Shown piece after piece: positions 8,683 through 16,407 of a stretch of DNA of 64,000 nucleotides. Made by a program: the position numbers and the translations under genes. A model generated the notes under the pieces. It searched no databases. It saw nothing but the letters and a program-made list of their open reading frames with translations, and was not told the DNA's origin. Origin of the DNA: Allosphingosinicella vermicomposti (GTDB lineage: Bacteria > Pseudomonadota > Alphaproteobacteria > Sphingomonadales > Sphingomonadaceae); assembly GCF_003012815.1 (NCBI RefSeq), contig NZ_PXYJ01000001.1, positions 1 through 64,000 on the forward strand, given 5' to 3'. Within the stretch, counting starts at the first letter, position 1; each line of letters opens with the position of its first letter.

Positions 8683-9138
8683 TTAAGCGCGCCGTTCGTG
8701 GAAGAAGGCGCGGAGCATGGCGGCGGATTCTTCCTCGCCAATGCCGGGATAGACTTCTGGAGCGTGATGGCAGGTTGGCTGCGCAAAGAGGCGCGGGCCG
8801 TGCAGGACCGCGCCGCCCTTTGGATCGGTAGCGGCGAAATAGAGGCGGCGGATGCGGGCGAGCGCGATGGCGCCCGCGCACATGGCGCAGGGTTCCAGGC
8901 TCACCCAAAGGTCGCATTCATCGAGGCGCGAGGTGCCAAGCGCCTCGCCCGCGCGGCGGAGCGCGACGATTTCCGCGTGGGCGGTTGGGTCGAGATGGTC
9001 GCGCATGGCATTGCCCGCGACCGCGACGACTTCATCGCCGCGTGTCACGACCGCGCCGACCGGGACTTCGCCCGCTTGCGCGGCGGCGAGGGCTTCGTCG
9101 AGGGCCAGGCGCATGGGGGGCGGAAGCGGGAAGGGCAT
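8683..9138 (-). CDS. tadA: tRNA(Arg) adenosine-34 deaminase
   Basis: Zinc enzyme that converts A34 to inosine in the anticodon of tRNA-Arg(ACG). The 151-residue product has the cytidine/deoxycytidylate deaminase fold: GEVPVGAVV, then zinc ligand and catalytic pair in TAHAEIVALR, and SLEPCAMCAGAI with the two zinc cysteines. The length and the motif spacing fit TadA rather than guanine deaminase. The ATG at 9138 opens MPFPLPPPMRLALDEAL; the second Met (residue 9) is an alternative start. A family B repeat separates it from ogt. Confidence 0.93.
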   Translation of the reverse strand: MPFPLPPPMRLALDEALAAAQAGEVPVGAVVTRGDEVVAVAGNAMRDHLDPTAHAEIVALRRAGEALGTSRLDECDLWVSLEPCAMCAGAIALARIRRLYFAATDPKGGAVLHGPRLFAQPTCHHAPEVYPGIGEEESAAMLRAFFHERRA

Positions 9139-9192
9139 ATCCTCGTCTTACGGGGAGTTGTGCTCCTGCGGAAGCGGGAGCGTCGCCTGCTC

Positions 9193-9280
9193 GTCATTGC
9201 GAGGAATGTAGCGACGCGGCAATCCACACGACGGGTAGAATCGAGCCACTGAATTGCTTCGTTATGCTCGCAATGAGGGT
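9193..9280. repeat. Palindromic repeat, family B
   Basis: Left arm GTCATTGCGAGGAATG and right arm TTCGTTATGCTCGCAATGA surround a variable centre. Better-conserved copies are at 17335-17421 and 36727-36803. Confidence 0.7.
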
Positions 9281-9847
9281 TTAGGGTTTGACCTGCCACG
9301 GAAGCATGTCGAACAGGCCCGGCGCGGCGCCGGACGCGGCGCGTTCGATGTCGAGAAGGCGCATCTTGGTGAGGGCGCCGCCGGGCGCGGAGAAGCCGCC
9401 GCTGCCGCCTGATGCTGCGAGGATACGGTGGCAGGGGATGATGATCGGGAAGGGGTTGCGGCCAAGGGCGCGGCCGACCGCGCGGGCGGCGCCGGGCGAA
9501 CCGATCGCGGCGGCGAGTTCGCCATAAGTGCGGGTTTCACCGCGCGGAATGGCGAGCGCGGCATCGTAGACGCGGCGTTCGAAGGAATCGACGCCAGAGA
9601 AATCGAGAAGGGAGGGATCGGGCTCGGTCGCGCTTGGCCCAAGCAAGGCGATGATGGCTTCAGCCAGCGCCGCGATGGCGGGCGGCATGGCGGCCTCCGC
9701 CGCATCCGGAAAACGGCGTTGAAGCTTAAGGGCAAGAGCCCCGCGACTCGTATCGGGGAGCGCAGTTGCGACAACGGCACCGCCTTTCCAGACGATGCCG
9801 CATGTGCCGATCGGCGTGCCGAACAAAGCGAAGGCGGGACCGGTCAT
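9281..9847 (-). CDS. ogt: Methylated-DNA-protein-cysteine methyltransferase
   Basis: Suicide repair protein that removes methyl groups from O6-methylguanine or O4-methylthymine. The 188-residue product contains the DNA-binding helix-turn-helix (TRTYGELAAAIGSPGAARAVG) and the active-site motif NPFPIIIPCHRI with its acceptor cysteine, plus the C-terminal GGFSAPGG loop. The ATG at 9847 (MTGPAFALFGTPIG) is used because the longer open frame runs into rpoZ in another frame. It lies 13 bases downstream of rpoZ and is probably co-transcribed. The N-terminal domain is of Ogt type; no Ada regulatory domain is present. Confidence 0.93.
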   Translation of the reverse strand: MTGPAFALFGTPIGTCGIVWKGGAVVATALPDTSRGALALKLQRRFPDAAEAAMPPAIAALAEAIIALLGPSATEPDPSLLDFSGVDSFERRVYDAALAIPRGETRTYGELAAAIGSPGAARAVGRALGRNPFPIIIPCHRILAASGGSGGFSAPGGALTKMRLLDIERAASGAAPGLFDMLPWQVKP

Positions 9848-9860
9848 CGGCCCCGTCCGC

Positions 9861-10202
9861 TTATTCGTAATCGCCGGCGAGATTGGTGTTGCGCGGCGGC
9901 GCGGCGGCGGTGAGGCGCAGCGCTTCGGCCGACGCGGCGATCGAGCCGATTTCGTCCGGAGCCTCGTCTTCGTCGATCTGGACGCGCTGCAGGCCGGAGA
10001 CCAGAGCTTCTTCAAGATGCTTCGGCTTCACCGTCTGCTCGGCGATTTCGCGCAGCGCGACGACCGGATTTTTATCGCGATCGCGGTCCAGCGTCAGTTC
10101 GGCGCCGCCCGAAATCTGGCGGGCCCGCTGCGCCGACAGCAGAACGAGATCGAACCGGTTCGGGATCTTGTCGACACAATCTTCGACGGTAACGCGCGCC
10201 AT
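9861..10202 (-). CDS. rpoZ: RNA polymerase omega subunit
   Basis: Smallest RNA polymerase subunit; it assists folding of beta-prime and contributes to the ppGpp site. The product has 113 residues. The N-terminus [20 protein letters not shown] and the [14 protein letters not shown] helix are diagnostic, and the acidic C-terminal extension is usual in alphaproteobacteria. A much longer open frame upstream (to 10904) is antisense to the phospholipase-D gene and is rejected in favour of the ATG at 10202. gmk, often its neighbour in other bacteria, is about 50 kb away in this window. ogt follows immediately. Confidence 0.97.
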   Translation of the reverse strand: MARVTVEDCVDKIPNRFDLVLLSAQRARQISGGAELTLDRDRDKNPVVALREIAEQTVKPKHLEEALVSGLQRVQIDEDEAPDEIGSIAASAEALRLTAAAPPRNTNLAGDYE

Positions 10203-10325
10203 GAAAGCTGCTCCGCAAATAGCCAGAAAGCTGGTTTGGAAAGGGCGCAGTCTAGGCTGACGGCCCGCCAATGTCAAGATTTTCGAGGGGTTGCAGCAGG
10301 CGGCGCATGGCATACATCGGGGGGA

Positions 10326-11504
10326 ATGGCCGATTCCCACGCCCCCGCGTTCCGGCTCGACAATCCGCTCGATGTCGACGGCAACCGCCTCACGCTCCTG
10401 GCCGAAGGGCCGGGGCGGCTCGACGCGCTGATCGCCCTTATCGATTCGGCGGCAGAATCGCTGCGCCTGCTTTATTATATCTTCAAGGATGACGCGGCCG
10501 GGCGGCGGGTGCGCGACGCCGTGCTGCGCGCCTGCGGGCGGGGGGTGGAGGTGCATCTGCTCATCGACGGTTTCGGCAGCGACGATGTGGGGGACGATTT
10601 CTTCAAGCCGCTGATCGAGAGCGAATGCGGTTTCTGCCGGTTCCAGCCGCGATGGGGGCGGCGCTATCTGCTGCGCAACCACCAGAAATTGGCGCTCGCC
10701 GACGGGCGGCGGGTGATGATCGGCGGCTTTAACGTGTCGGACGATTATTTCGGCAACGTGGGCGATGGCGCGTGGCGCGACCTTGGCCTGATGGTGGAGG
10801 GGCCGAGCGTCACCTGCCTCACCGGTTATTTCGACGCCCTTTTCGCCTGGGCAAAACGGCGAGGCGCGCGGATCCGCGAACTGCGGCGACTGCTCAGCCA
10901 GCATAGCGAGGATCAGGGGGCTTTGCGCTGGCTGTTCGGTGGACCGACGCGGCGGCTGTCGCCCTGGGCACGGTCAGTGAAGCGCGACATGCTCCATGCG
11001 CGGCGGCTCGACATGATCGCGGCCTATTTCGCACCGAGCCAGGGGATGATGCGGCGGATCACCGGCGTGGCGCGGCGCGGGGGCGCGGCGCGGGTGGTGA
11101 CGGCGGCAAAATCCGACAATCGCGCGACGGTGGGCGCGGCGCGGCACACCTATTCACGGCTGCTGCGGCGGGGCGTGCGGGTGTTCGAATATCAGCCGAC
11201 CAAGCTTCACTCCAAGCTCGTCATCGTCGACGATGCCGTCCATATCGGATCGGCCAATTTCGATATGCGCAGCCTGTTCCTGAATCTGGAGCTGATGCTG
11301 CGAGTCGAGGATCCGGCCTTCGCCGGGCTGATGCGCAGCTACGTGGACGGAGAGATTGCCGACAGCGCCGAAATTACGCGCGAGAGCCACACGGCGCGGC
11401 GCAGCTGGTGGAACCGGCTGACCTGGGGGCTCGCCTACTTCATCGTCGCGATTGCCGACTATAATGTGTCGCGACGGCTGAACTTCGGGCTGGAGGGGCG
11501 TTAG
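10326..11504 (+). CDS. Phospholipase D-family cardiolipin synthase-like protein
   Basis: Predicted phosphatidyl transferase of 392 residues. Two HKD motifs are visible: [16 protein letters not shown] with the following FN, around residue 118, and [19 protein letters not shown] around residue 295, each with His, Lys and Asp in place. There is no N-terminal pair of transmembrane helices as in classical ClsA, so it is nearer to the ClsB/ClsC type. A C-terminal hydrophobic stretch (about 367-380) may touch the membrane. The start is the ATG at 10326, as longer readings overlap rpoZ. It converges on a phospholipid-type methyltransferase, consistent with a role in lipid head-group metabolism. Confidence 0.88.
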   Translation: MADSHAPAFRLDNPLDVDGNRLTLLAEGPGRLDALIALIDSAAESLRLLYYIFKDDAAGRRVRDAVLRACGRGVEVHLLIDGFGSDDVGDDFFKPLIESECGFCRFQPRWGRRYLLRNHQKLALADGRRVMIGGFNVSDDYFGNVGDGAWRDLGLMVEGPSVTCLTGYFDALFAWAKRRGARIRELRRLLSQHSEDQGALRWLFGGPTRRLSPWARSVKRDMLHARRLDMIAAYFAPSQGMMRRITGVARRGGAARVVTAAKSDNRATVGAARHTYSRLLRRGVRVFEYQPTKLHSKLVIVDDAVHIGSANFDMRSLFLNLELMLRVEDPAFAGLMRSYVDGEIADSAEITRESHTARRSWWNRLTWGLAYFIVAIADYNVSRRLNFGLEGR

Positions 11505-11589
11505 GAACCCTCGTGCTTCTGCGAGGGCAGGAGCTCAGCGCCGAGCCCTTCATCTGGGCTCCTGCTGCTTTCGCAGGAGCACTTAAGGC

Positions 11590-12204
11590 TTAATCCTTCC
11601 ACGCCCAGAAGAGGGTGGCGGGGGGCACGTTCCACCATTCGAAGCCCTTGTCGATCCGCTCGAAATGCGGGGCGATGAAGTCGCGGACCTTCGGCGAGAA
11701 TTGATAGACCAGGAAGGCGCCGCCGGGGCGCAGGGCCGCCGCTGTCTGCTCGGCGATTTGCGGGCCGACGCCGGGCGGGAGGGTGGAAAAGGGAAGGCCG
11801 GAAAGAATGTAGTCGGCGTGATCGAAACCGCGGTCGGCGATGATCTTGCATACGTCCGCGGCCGAACCCGTCACCGCTTCAAGACGTCCATCGGTGAACT
11901 TGGCGTTGAGGAAATCGGTGAAATCCGCATTCGTATCGATGGCGAGCAGGGTTGCGTCAGGTGCCATCCGTTCGAGGATATGCTGCGTGAAGGTGCCAAC
12001 ACCGGGGCCATACTCGACGAACAATTTGCAATTCGCCCAATCGACCGGAGCGAGCATCTTGTCGATAAGGGCGCGCGAAGAGGGGATGATCGACCCGACC
12101 ATCACCGGATGCTTCACAAAACCTTTCAGGAATTGAAGCTGCGGACTGCCAAAACGCGCGCGCTTGACCGCACCTTCACGGGCTTGTTCGGCAGAAAAAC
12201 TCAT
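11590..12204 (-). CDS. Class I SAM methyltransferase, PmtA-like
   Basis: Predicted S-adenosylmethionine-dependent methyltransferase of 204 residues, similar in layout to rhizobial-type phosphatidylethanolamine N-methyltransferases. Motif I reads LFVEYGPGVGTFTQHIL (about residue 60), followed by ATLLAIDTN and GFDHADYILSGLPFSTLP, matching the family. An upstream region FLKGFVKHPVMVGSIIPSS is also typical. The ATG at 12204 is preceded by AAAAGGG at good spacing; the TTG at 12222 is a weaker start. The substrate could be PE or a ribosomal or other molecule; phospholipid is the better guess because of the neighbouring cardiolipin-synthase-like gene. Confidence 0.8.
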   Translation of the reverse strand: MSFSAEQAREGAVKRARFGSPQLQFLKGFVKHPVMVGSIIPSSRALIDKMLAPVDWANCKLFVEYGPGVGTFTQHILERMAPDATLLAIDTNADFTDFLNAKFTDGRLEAVTGSAADVCKIIADRGFDHADYILSGLPFSTLPPGVGPQIAEQTAAALRPGGAFLVYQFSPKVRDFIAPHFERIDKGFEWWNVPPATLFWAWKD

Positions 12205-12326
12205 CGCGGACCCTTTTAGCAATCGAATTGGTTAGCGTTGGCAAAGGAACGTCCCGATGGCAAGGGCGGGTAGACGGGGACGGAGCGAGCGGGACGGATT
12301 GCCGCCTTTTTAGGACGCTGCGAACG

Positions 12327-13721
12327 ATGGATGCGATGCGCCAGAAGGAGGTTAAGGGGTTCGGCCTGTCGCGCGAGCGCTTTGCCCTGTTGTTCCTAGT
12401 CATGATGGTTGCGGCGGCGGGCAATACCGCGATGCAATCATTGCTTCCGGCGATCGGCCGGCAGCTTGGCATTCCCGATCTTTTGATCGCTGTCGCCTTC
12501 AGCCTTTCGGCCTTGCTGTGGGTCGTTACGGCGCCGCGCTGGGCACGGCAGGCGGACCGGCGGGGGCGGCGGGCGCTGATGCGGCTCGGGCTTACCGGAT
12601 TCATCTCCGCGATGCTGGTTTGCGGGCTTGCGCTGGCGGCAGGGATAAGCGGGCTGATCGGACCGCTGATCGTGTTCGCCATCTTCATTACCGGGCGCTC
12701 GCTTTATGGCGGCTTTGGATCGGCGGCACCGCCTGCGGTTCAGGCCTATATTGCGGCGCGGACGGACGGGCCGGAGCGAACCAACGCGCTGGCCGCCATC
12801 GCATCCTCCTTCGGTCTTGGCACGATTATCGGGCCTGCGGTTGCGCCGCTGTTTATCTTTGAACCACTTGGGCTGGTGGGGCCGCTCATCGTGTTCGCCG
12901 GGATCGGGGTTTTGGTGCTGGTGGCGATCGTTACGCGCCTACCGGACGATACGCCCCGCAACCCGGCCTTCGGACAATTGGTGGAAGAGCCGATGATGGG
13001 CGGGACGAGCGGGGATAGTTTGGCCCGCGAGGGCATCCCCACCGTTCGCTTCGAGCGCAGTCGAGAAGCGGTTGGCGAGAATGAGGATGCGCGTCTCGAC
13101 TTTGCTCGACACGAGCGGGTTGGTGGTGAGGTTGATGAAAAGGTATCTCGCCTTCGCTGGCGGGATCCGCGCGTTTTCCCCTGGCTCGCGGCGGGGATCA
13201 TTGGCGGGCATGGGCAGGCGGCGATGCTGGGGGTGATCGGGTTTCTCGTCATCGACCGGCTGGCTGTGCCGATCGATCATGCGCAGCAGTCGATCGCCGT
13301 GGTGCTGATGGCGGGCGCGGCGGCCGCTTTGCTCGCCCAATGGTGGCTGATCCCGCAGCTGCGTTTGCCGCCACGCGCGCTGATCGTGTGGGGGAGTTTG
13401 GTTGCGGCTGCGGGCGCCGTGGTGACGGGGCTTGCGGGGGAGCTTTACGGCCTGACGCTTGGCTTTGCGCTGGCTTCGGTCGGGTTCGGGCTGTTTCGTC
13501 CGGGCTTTACGAGTGGTGCTTCGCTTGGCGTCTCGGTGGACGAGCAGAATGCGGTTGCGGGTATGGTGACGTCCGTAAACGGGGTCGCTTATGTTGCCGC
13601 GCCTGCGATTGGAGTGGCGCTTTACGGGGTGGCGATGCCGCTGCCGTTTTTCGTGACGGCAGCGGTGATGATCGGGTTGGTCGGGTGGCTAACCCTCTCT
13701 CCCCTTCAGGGGAGAGAGTAG
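12327..13721 (+). CDS. MFS transporter containing repeat-derived segments
   Basis: Major facilitator superfamily efflux-type transporter of about 464 residues with 12 predicted helices. The loop between helices 2 and 3 has the MFS motif as RWARQADRRGRRALM. The central loop between helices 6 and 7 is unusually long (about 60 residues), and its codons at 13041-13120 are a palindromic repeat read in frame (TVRFERSREAVGE... to ...FARHERV). The last residues, TLSPLQGRE, and the stop are supplied by a family A repeat beginning near 13690. The start is uncertain: ATG at 12327 or 12336. The substrate is unknown. Divergent from the PmtA-like gene. Confidence 0.85.
   Translation: MDAMRQKEVKGFGLSRERFALLFLVMMVAAAGNTAMQSLLPAIGRQLGIPDLLIAVAFSLSALLWVVTAPRWARQADRRGRRALMRLGLTGFISAMLVCGLALAAGISGLIGPLIVFAIFITGRSLYGGFGSAAPPAVQAYIAARTDGPERTNALAAIASSFGLGTIIGPAVAPLFIFEPLGLVGPLIVFAGIGVLVLVAIVTRLPDDTPRNPAFGQLVEEPMMGGTSGDSLAREGIPTVRFERSREAVGENEDARLDFARHERVGGEVDEKVSRLRWRDPRVFPWLAAGIIGGHGQAAMLGVIGFLVIDRLAVPIDHAQQSIAVVLMAGAAAALLAQWWLIPQLRLPPRALIVWGSLVAAAGAVVTGLAGELYGLTLGFALASVGFGLFRPGFTSGASLGVSVDEQNAVAGMVTSVNGVAYVAAPAIGVALYGVAMPLPFFVTAAVMIGLVGWLTLSPLQGRE
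13041..13120 (+). repeat. Palindromic repeat inside the MFS coding frame
   Basis: Left arm ACCGTTCGCTTCGAGCGCAG and right arm ending TTTGCTCGACACGAGCGGGT are imperfect inverted copies (about 23 of 30 positions complementary across the arms). The element is translated in frame, without stops, as a charged 27-residue insert between transmembrane halves. Confidence 0.7.
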
Positions 13722-13803
13722 GAGAGAGGGGGATGATGTGGGAAACCGCGCGAATGTCCCCGACTCCCCCTCTCCCTAACCCTCTCCCCTGAAGGGGAGA
13801 GGG
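13690..13803. repeat. Two-armed palindromic repeat, family A
   Basis: Left arm CTCTCTCCCC-ttca-GGGGAGAGAG overlaps the 3' end of the MFS gene; the right arm CCTCTCCCC-tgaa-GGGGAGAGG ends a few bases from the Cdc48 stop. The internal segment (GTGGGAAACCGCG... CCCCGACTCCCC) matches the copies at 5955-6049 and 38703-38805. Confidence 0.8.
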
Positions 13804-13808
13804 GATAT

Positions 13809-16112
13809 TTAATCCTCGTGCTTTTCCGCGTTGCGGGGGGTGAGCATGCCGGGGGAAATGAAGCCGATGCCGGTGCTGCTCATCGCATCCTGCTTGATGC
13901 TCTGTTCGATCTTTTCATAGTCGCGCTCCATCTCCGCTGTGACCGACGCGCGGGTTTCGCCGAGCGCGGTTTCGAAATCGGCTCTTGTCACCTGGGTGGC
14001 GCCCATGGACGCGCGTAACGCATGAAGGCCGGCGCGGCGGGTGAGATCTTCAAGATCCGCGCCGGTAAACCGCTCGGTCCGCGCCGCGAGATCGTCGAGA
14101 TCGACATCGGGCGCGAGCGGCATGTTGCGGGTGTGGATGGACAATATGTGGCGGCGGCCTTCGCGCTCGGGCACCGGCACGTAAATGAGTTCGTCAAAGC
14201 GGCCGGGACGGAGCAAGGCCGGATCGATGAGGTTCGGGCGGTTGGTCGCGCCGATGACGACGACCGACTGCAATTCTTCCAGGCCGTCCATTTCGGCGAG
14301 GATCGTGTTCACCACCCGCTCCGTTACTTGCGGCTCGCCCATGCCTCCGCCGCGCGCGGGGACGAGGCTGTCGAGTTCGTCAATGAAGATGACGGTCGGT
14401 GCCACCTGCCGCGCGCGGGCGAAGAGGCGGGCAATCTGCTGCTCGCTCTCGCCATACCATTTGGAGAGGAGGTCCGATGATTTGGTGGCGATGAAATTGG
14501 CCTCCGCTTCACGGGCCGCAGCCTTGGCGAGCAGGGTCTTGCCGGTTCCGGGTGGGCCGTAAAGGAGGAAGCCCTTGGCCGGACGGATGCCGAGACGGCG
14601 AAAGGCTTCGGGATCCTTTAAGGGCAGTTCGACACCTTCGCGCAAGCGGTTCTGGACGCGGGTCAGGCCGCCGACATCGGCCCAGCGGATATTGGGCTTC
14701 TGCACCATCACCTCGCGCATCGCCGATGGCTGGACGCGCTTCAGAGCTTCGTCAAAATCGCCGCGCACGACGGACAATGTATCGAGCACGTCGGGCGGGA
14801 TCGTGCCTTCTTCCAGATTGATCTTCGGCATGATGCGGCGCACCGCCTCGATCGCCGCTTCACGAGTGAGAGCGGCAAGATCCGCGCCGACGAAGCCGTA
14901 GGTCTTGCGGGCAAGTTCGGTGAGGCTGATCTCCGGATCGAGCGGCATGCCGCGCGTATGGATACCGAGGATTTCGCGGCGGCCGCGTTCGTCGGGGACG
15001 CCGATCACGATCTCCCGGTCGAAGCGGCCGGGGCGACGGAGGGCCTCGTCAAGCGCCTCGGGCCGGTTGGTGGCGGCCATGACGATGACGTTCTGGCGCG
15101 GCTCGAGACCATCAAGGAGTGTCAAAAGCTGTGCGACGATTCGCTTTTCCGCTTCACCCGATACCTGACCGCGTTTCGGCGCGATCGAATCGATTTCGTC
15201 GATGAAGATGATGGAGGGGGAGGCTTCGCCCGCTTGCTCGAAAATCTCGCGCAGGCGCTTTTCGCTCTCGCCATAGGCCGAGCCCATGATTTCGGGTCCG
15301 GCAATATGGAAGAATTCGGCATCGCTTTCATTGGCGACGGCGCGGGCGAGGCGCGTCTTGCCCGTGCCGGGCGGGCCGTGGAGCAAAACGCCCTTGGGCG
15401 GATCGACGCCGAGCCGCTCAAAGATTTCGGGGTAGCGCAACGGGAGCTCGACCATTTCGCGAAGCTGGTCGATCGTCGTGCCGATGCCGCCCAGATCGTC
15501 ATAGGTGACGTCGGCGCGGCGGGTTTCCTTAGCCTCCGTATATTCGGGGCGAAGCTCGACTTCGGTTGAGGCGTCGATATGGACGATGCCCTTCGGCACC
15601 GTGGAAATCACAGTGAGGCGGATTTCCTGAAGCGCGTAGGCGGGCGCGTTCAGCATGGCGCGGAGTTCGGCGGGGAGGTCGCCGCGCTGAACCTGCTGTT
15701 GGCCGGTCGTTGCGACGACATCGCCCGCCGTCACGGGCCGCATGCCGAAGCTGCGCTTCAGGGCCTGGGCCGACCCCTGCAGTCGGAGATTCTTCTGAGC
15801 CGGCGCGAAGACGATGCGCTGGGCAGGCTTCGATTCGACCTTGCTGACCGTGACGAAATCGCCAGAGCCGACTTCGGCATTGGCGCGCTGAAGGCCGTCC
15901 AAACGGATGATTTCGAGGCCCTCGTCTTCGGGATAGGGGCCAACGGCGCGTGCCGGCGTCGTACGCTTGCCCACAATTTCGATAACGTCGCCGTCGCTCA
16001 AACCCAGCGCGTTCATCATCGCGCGCGGCAGGCGGGCGAGCCCCCGTCCACTGTCGTCCGGCCGCATCGTCGCGACCTGAAGCCGGTTGGGGTTCGCATC
16101 CTCGTCGGCCAT
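13809..16112 (-). CDS. Cdc48/VCP-family AAA+ ATPase
   Basis: Double-ring AAA+ unfoldase of 767 residues, a bacterial member of the Cdc48/p97 family. The N-terminal double-psi-barrel-like region spans about residues 10-190. D1 has Walker A GPPGTGKT (246-253), Walker B IIFIDEID (301-308) and an arginine-finger region RRPGRFDREI; D2 has Walker A GPPGTGKT (519-526), Walker B VIFIDELD (574-581) and RPGRFDELIYV. Both ATPase domains look intact. The ATG at 16112 is preferred over a GTG at 16127, which has no ribosome-binding site. No Ufd1/Npl4 or ubiquitin-like partner is nearby. Substrates in bacteria are unknown. Confidence 0.94.
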   Translation of the reverse strand: MADEDANPNRLQVATMRPDDSGRGLARLPRAMMNALGLSDGDVIEIVGKRTTPARAVGPYPEDEGLEIIRLDGLQRANAEVGSGDFVTVSKVESKPAQRIVFAPAQKNLRLQGSAQALKRSFGMRPVTAGDVVATTGQQQVQRGDLPAELRAMLNAPAYALQEIRLTVISTVPKGIVHIDASTEVELRPEYTEAKETRRADVTYDDLGGIGTTIDQLREMVELPLRYPEIFERLGVDPPKGVLLHGPPGTGKTRLARAVANESDAEFFHIAGPEIMGSAYGESEKRLREIFEQAGEASPSIIFIDEIDSIAPKRGQVSGEAEKRIVAQLLTLLDGLEPRQNVIVMAATNRPEALDEALRRPGRFDREIVIGVPDERGRREILGIHTRGMPLDPEISLTELARKTYGFVGADLAALTREAAIEAVRRIMPKINLEEGTIPPDVLDTLSVVRGDFDEALKRVQPSAMREVMVQKPNIRWADVGGLTRVQNRLREGVELPLKDPEAFRRLGIRPAKGFLLYGPPGTGKTLLAKAAAREAEANFIATKSSDLLSKWYGESEQQIARLFARARQVAPTVIFIDELDSLVPARGGGMGEPQVTERVVNTILAEMDGLEELQSVVVIGATNRPNLIDPALLRPGRFDELIYVPVPEREGRRHILSIHTRNMPLAPDVDLDDLAARTERFTGADLEDLTRRAGLHALRASMGATQVTRADFETALGETRASVTAEMERDYEKIEQSIKQDAMSSTGIGFISPGMLTPRNAEKHED

Positions 16113-16192
16113 GCCTGTTTTCTCCACTTGAACTTAAGGCGAGATAGGCATTGTCAACGGCGCTTCCACCGGGGAAGGTCCGCATCCGGAAT

Positions 16193-16223
16193 AAAAAAAG
16201 GGCCGGTCCGTGAGGACCAGCCC
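16193..16223 (-). terminator. Rho-independent terminator of the orphan RNA
   Basis: GGGCTGGTCC and GGACCGGCCC arms with a 4-base loop and a following run of seven T on the minus strand. The plus strand has no T-run, so it works in one direction only. Confidence 0.85.
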
Positions 16224-16290
16224 GTAAAAGTCTTTAGGAGAGGATGCCTGAAAGGCCCGACCTTTGTCGCCAAGAACGATATATTGTGCA
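16193..16290 (-). ncRNA. Candidate small RNA with intrinsic terminator
   Basis: On the minus strand a near-perfect 10-bp hairpin (16200-16223, one G-U pair) is followed by seven U at 16199-16193. No minus-strand gene lies upstream before the divergent LysR gene, so the terminator has no protein-coding client. Upstream of it are a small hairpin AAAGG-tcggg-CCTTT (16251-16265) and a CTCTCCT stretch (16235-16241) that could pair with Shine-Dalgarno sequences, a layout common in alphaproteobacterial trans-acting sRNAs. The 5' end is a guess. An alternative is a short membrane peptide (MVAIFAIVSCFFALAQYIVL) read across the same region, but its frame runs through the terminator. Confidence 0.5.
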
Positions 16291-16312
16291 AGTGCGAAGA
16301 AACATGATACGA

Positions 16313-16327
16313 TTGCAAAAATTGCAA
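16313..16327. promoter_or_regulatory. Inverted repeat in the sRNA-LysR divergent region
   Basis: TTGCAA-aaa-TTGCAA, a symmetric T-N13-A type site resembling LysR-family operators. A second one, TTGTGC-ggt-GCACAA, is at 16372-16386, near the LysR start. Both are candidates for autoregulation. Confidence 0.35.
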
Positions 16328-16407
16328 CCATTGGGATCGTTAACAATGGCTGAAAACCGTGAGGCGTGCTTTTGTGCGGTGCACAAGAGTGCAAGGAATG
16401 CAAATCC

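Noticed and set aside
10203-10904. Upstream extension of the rpoZ frame
   Set aside because: It is antisense to the phospholipase-D gene; the omega subunit starts at 10202.
16134-16403. Short minus-strand peptide frame with a hydrophobic segment
   Set aside because: The frame passes through the terminator stem and the T-run, which is unlike a gene; kept only as an alternative within the sRNA entry.
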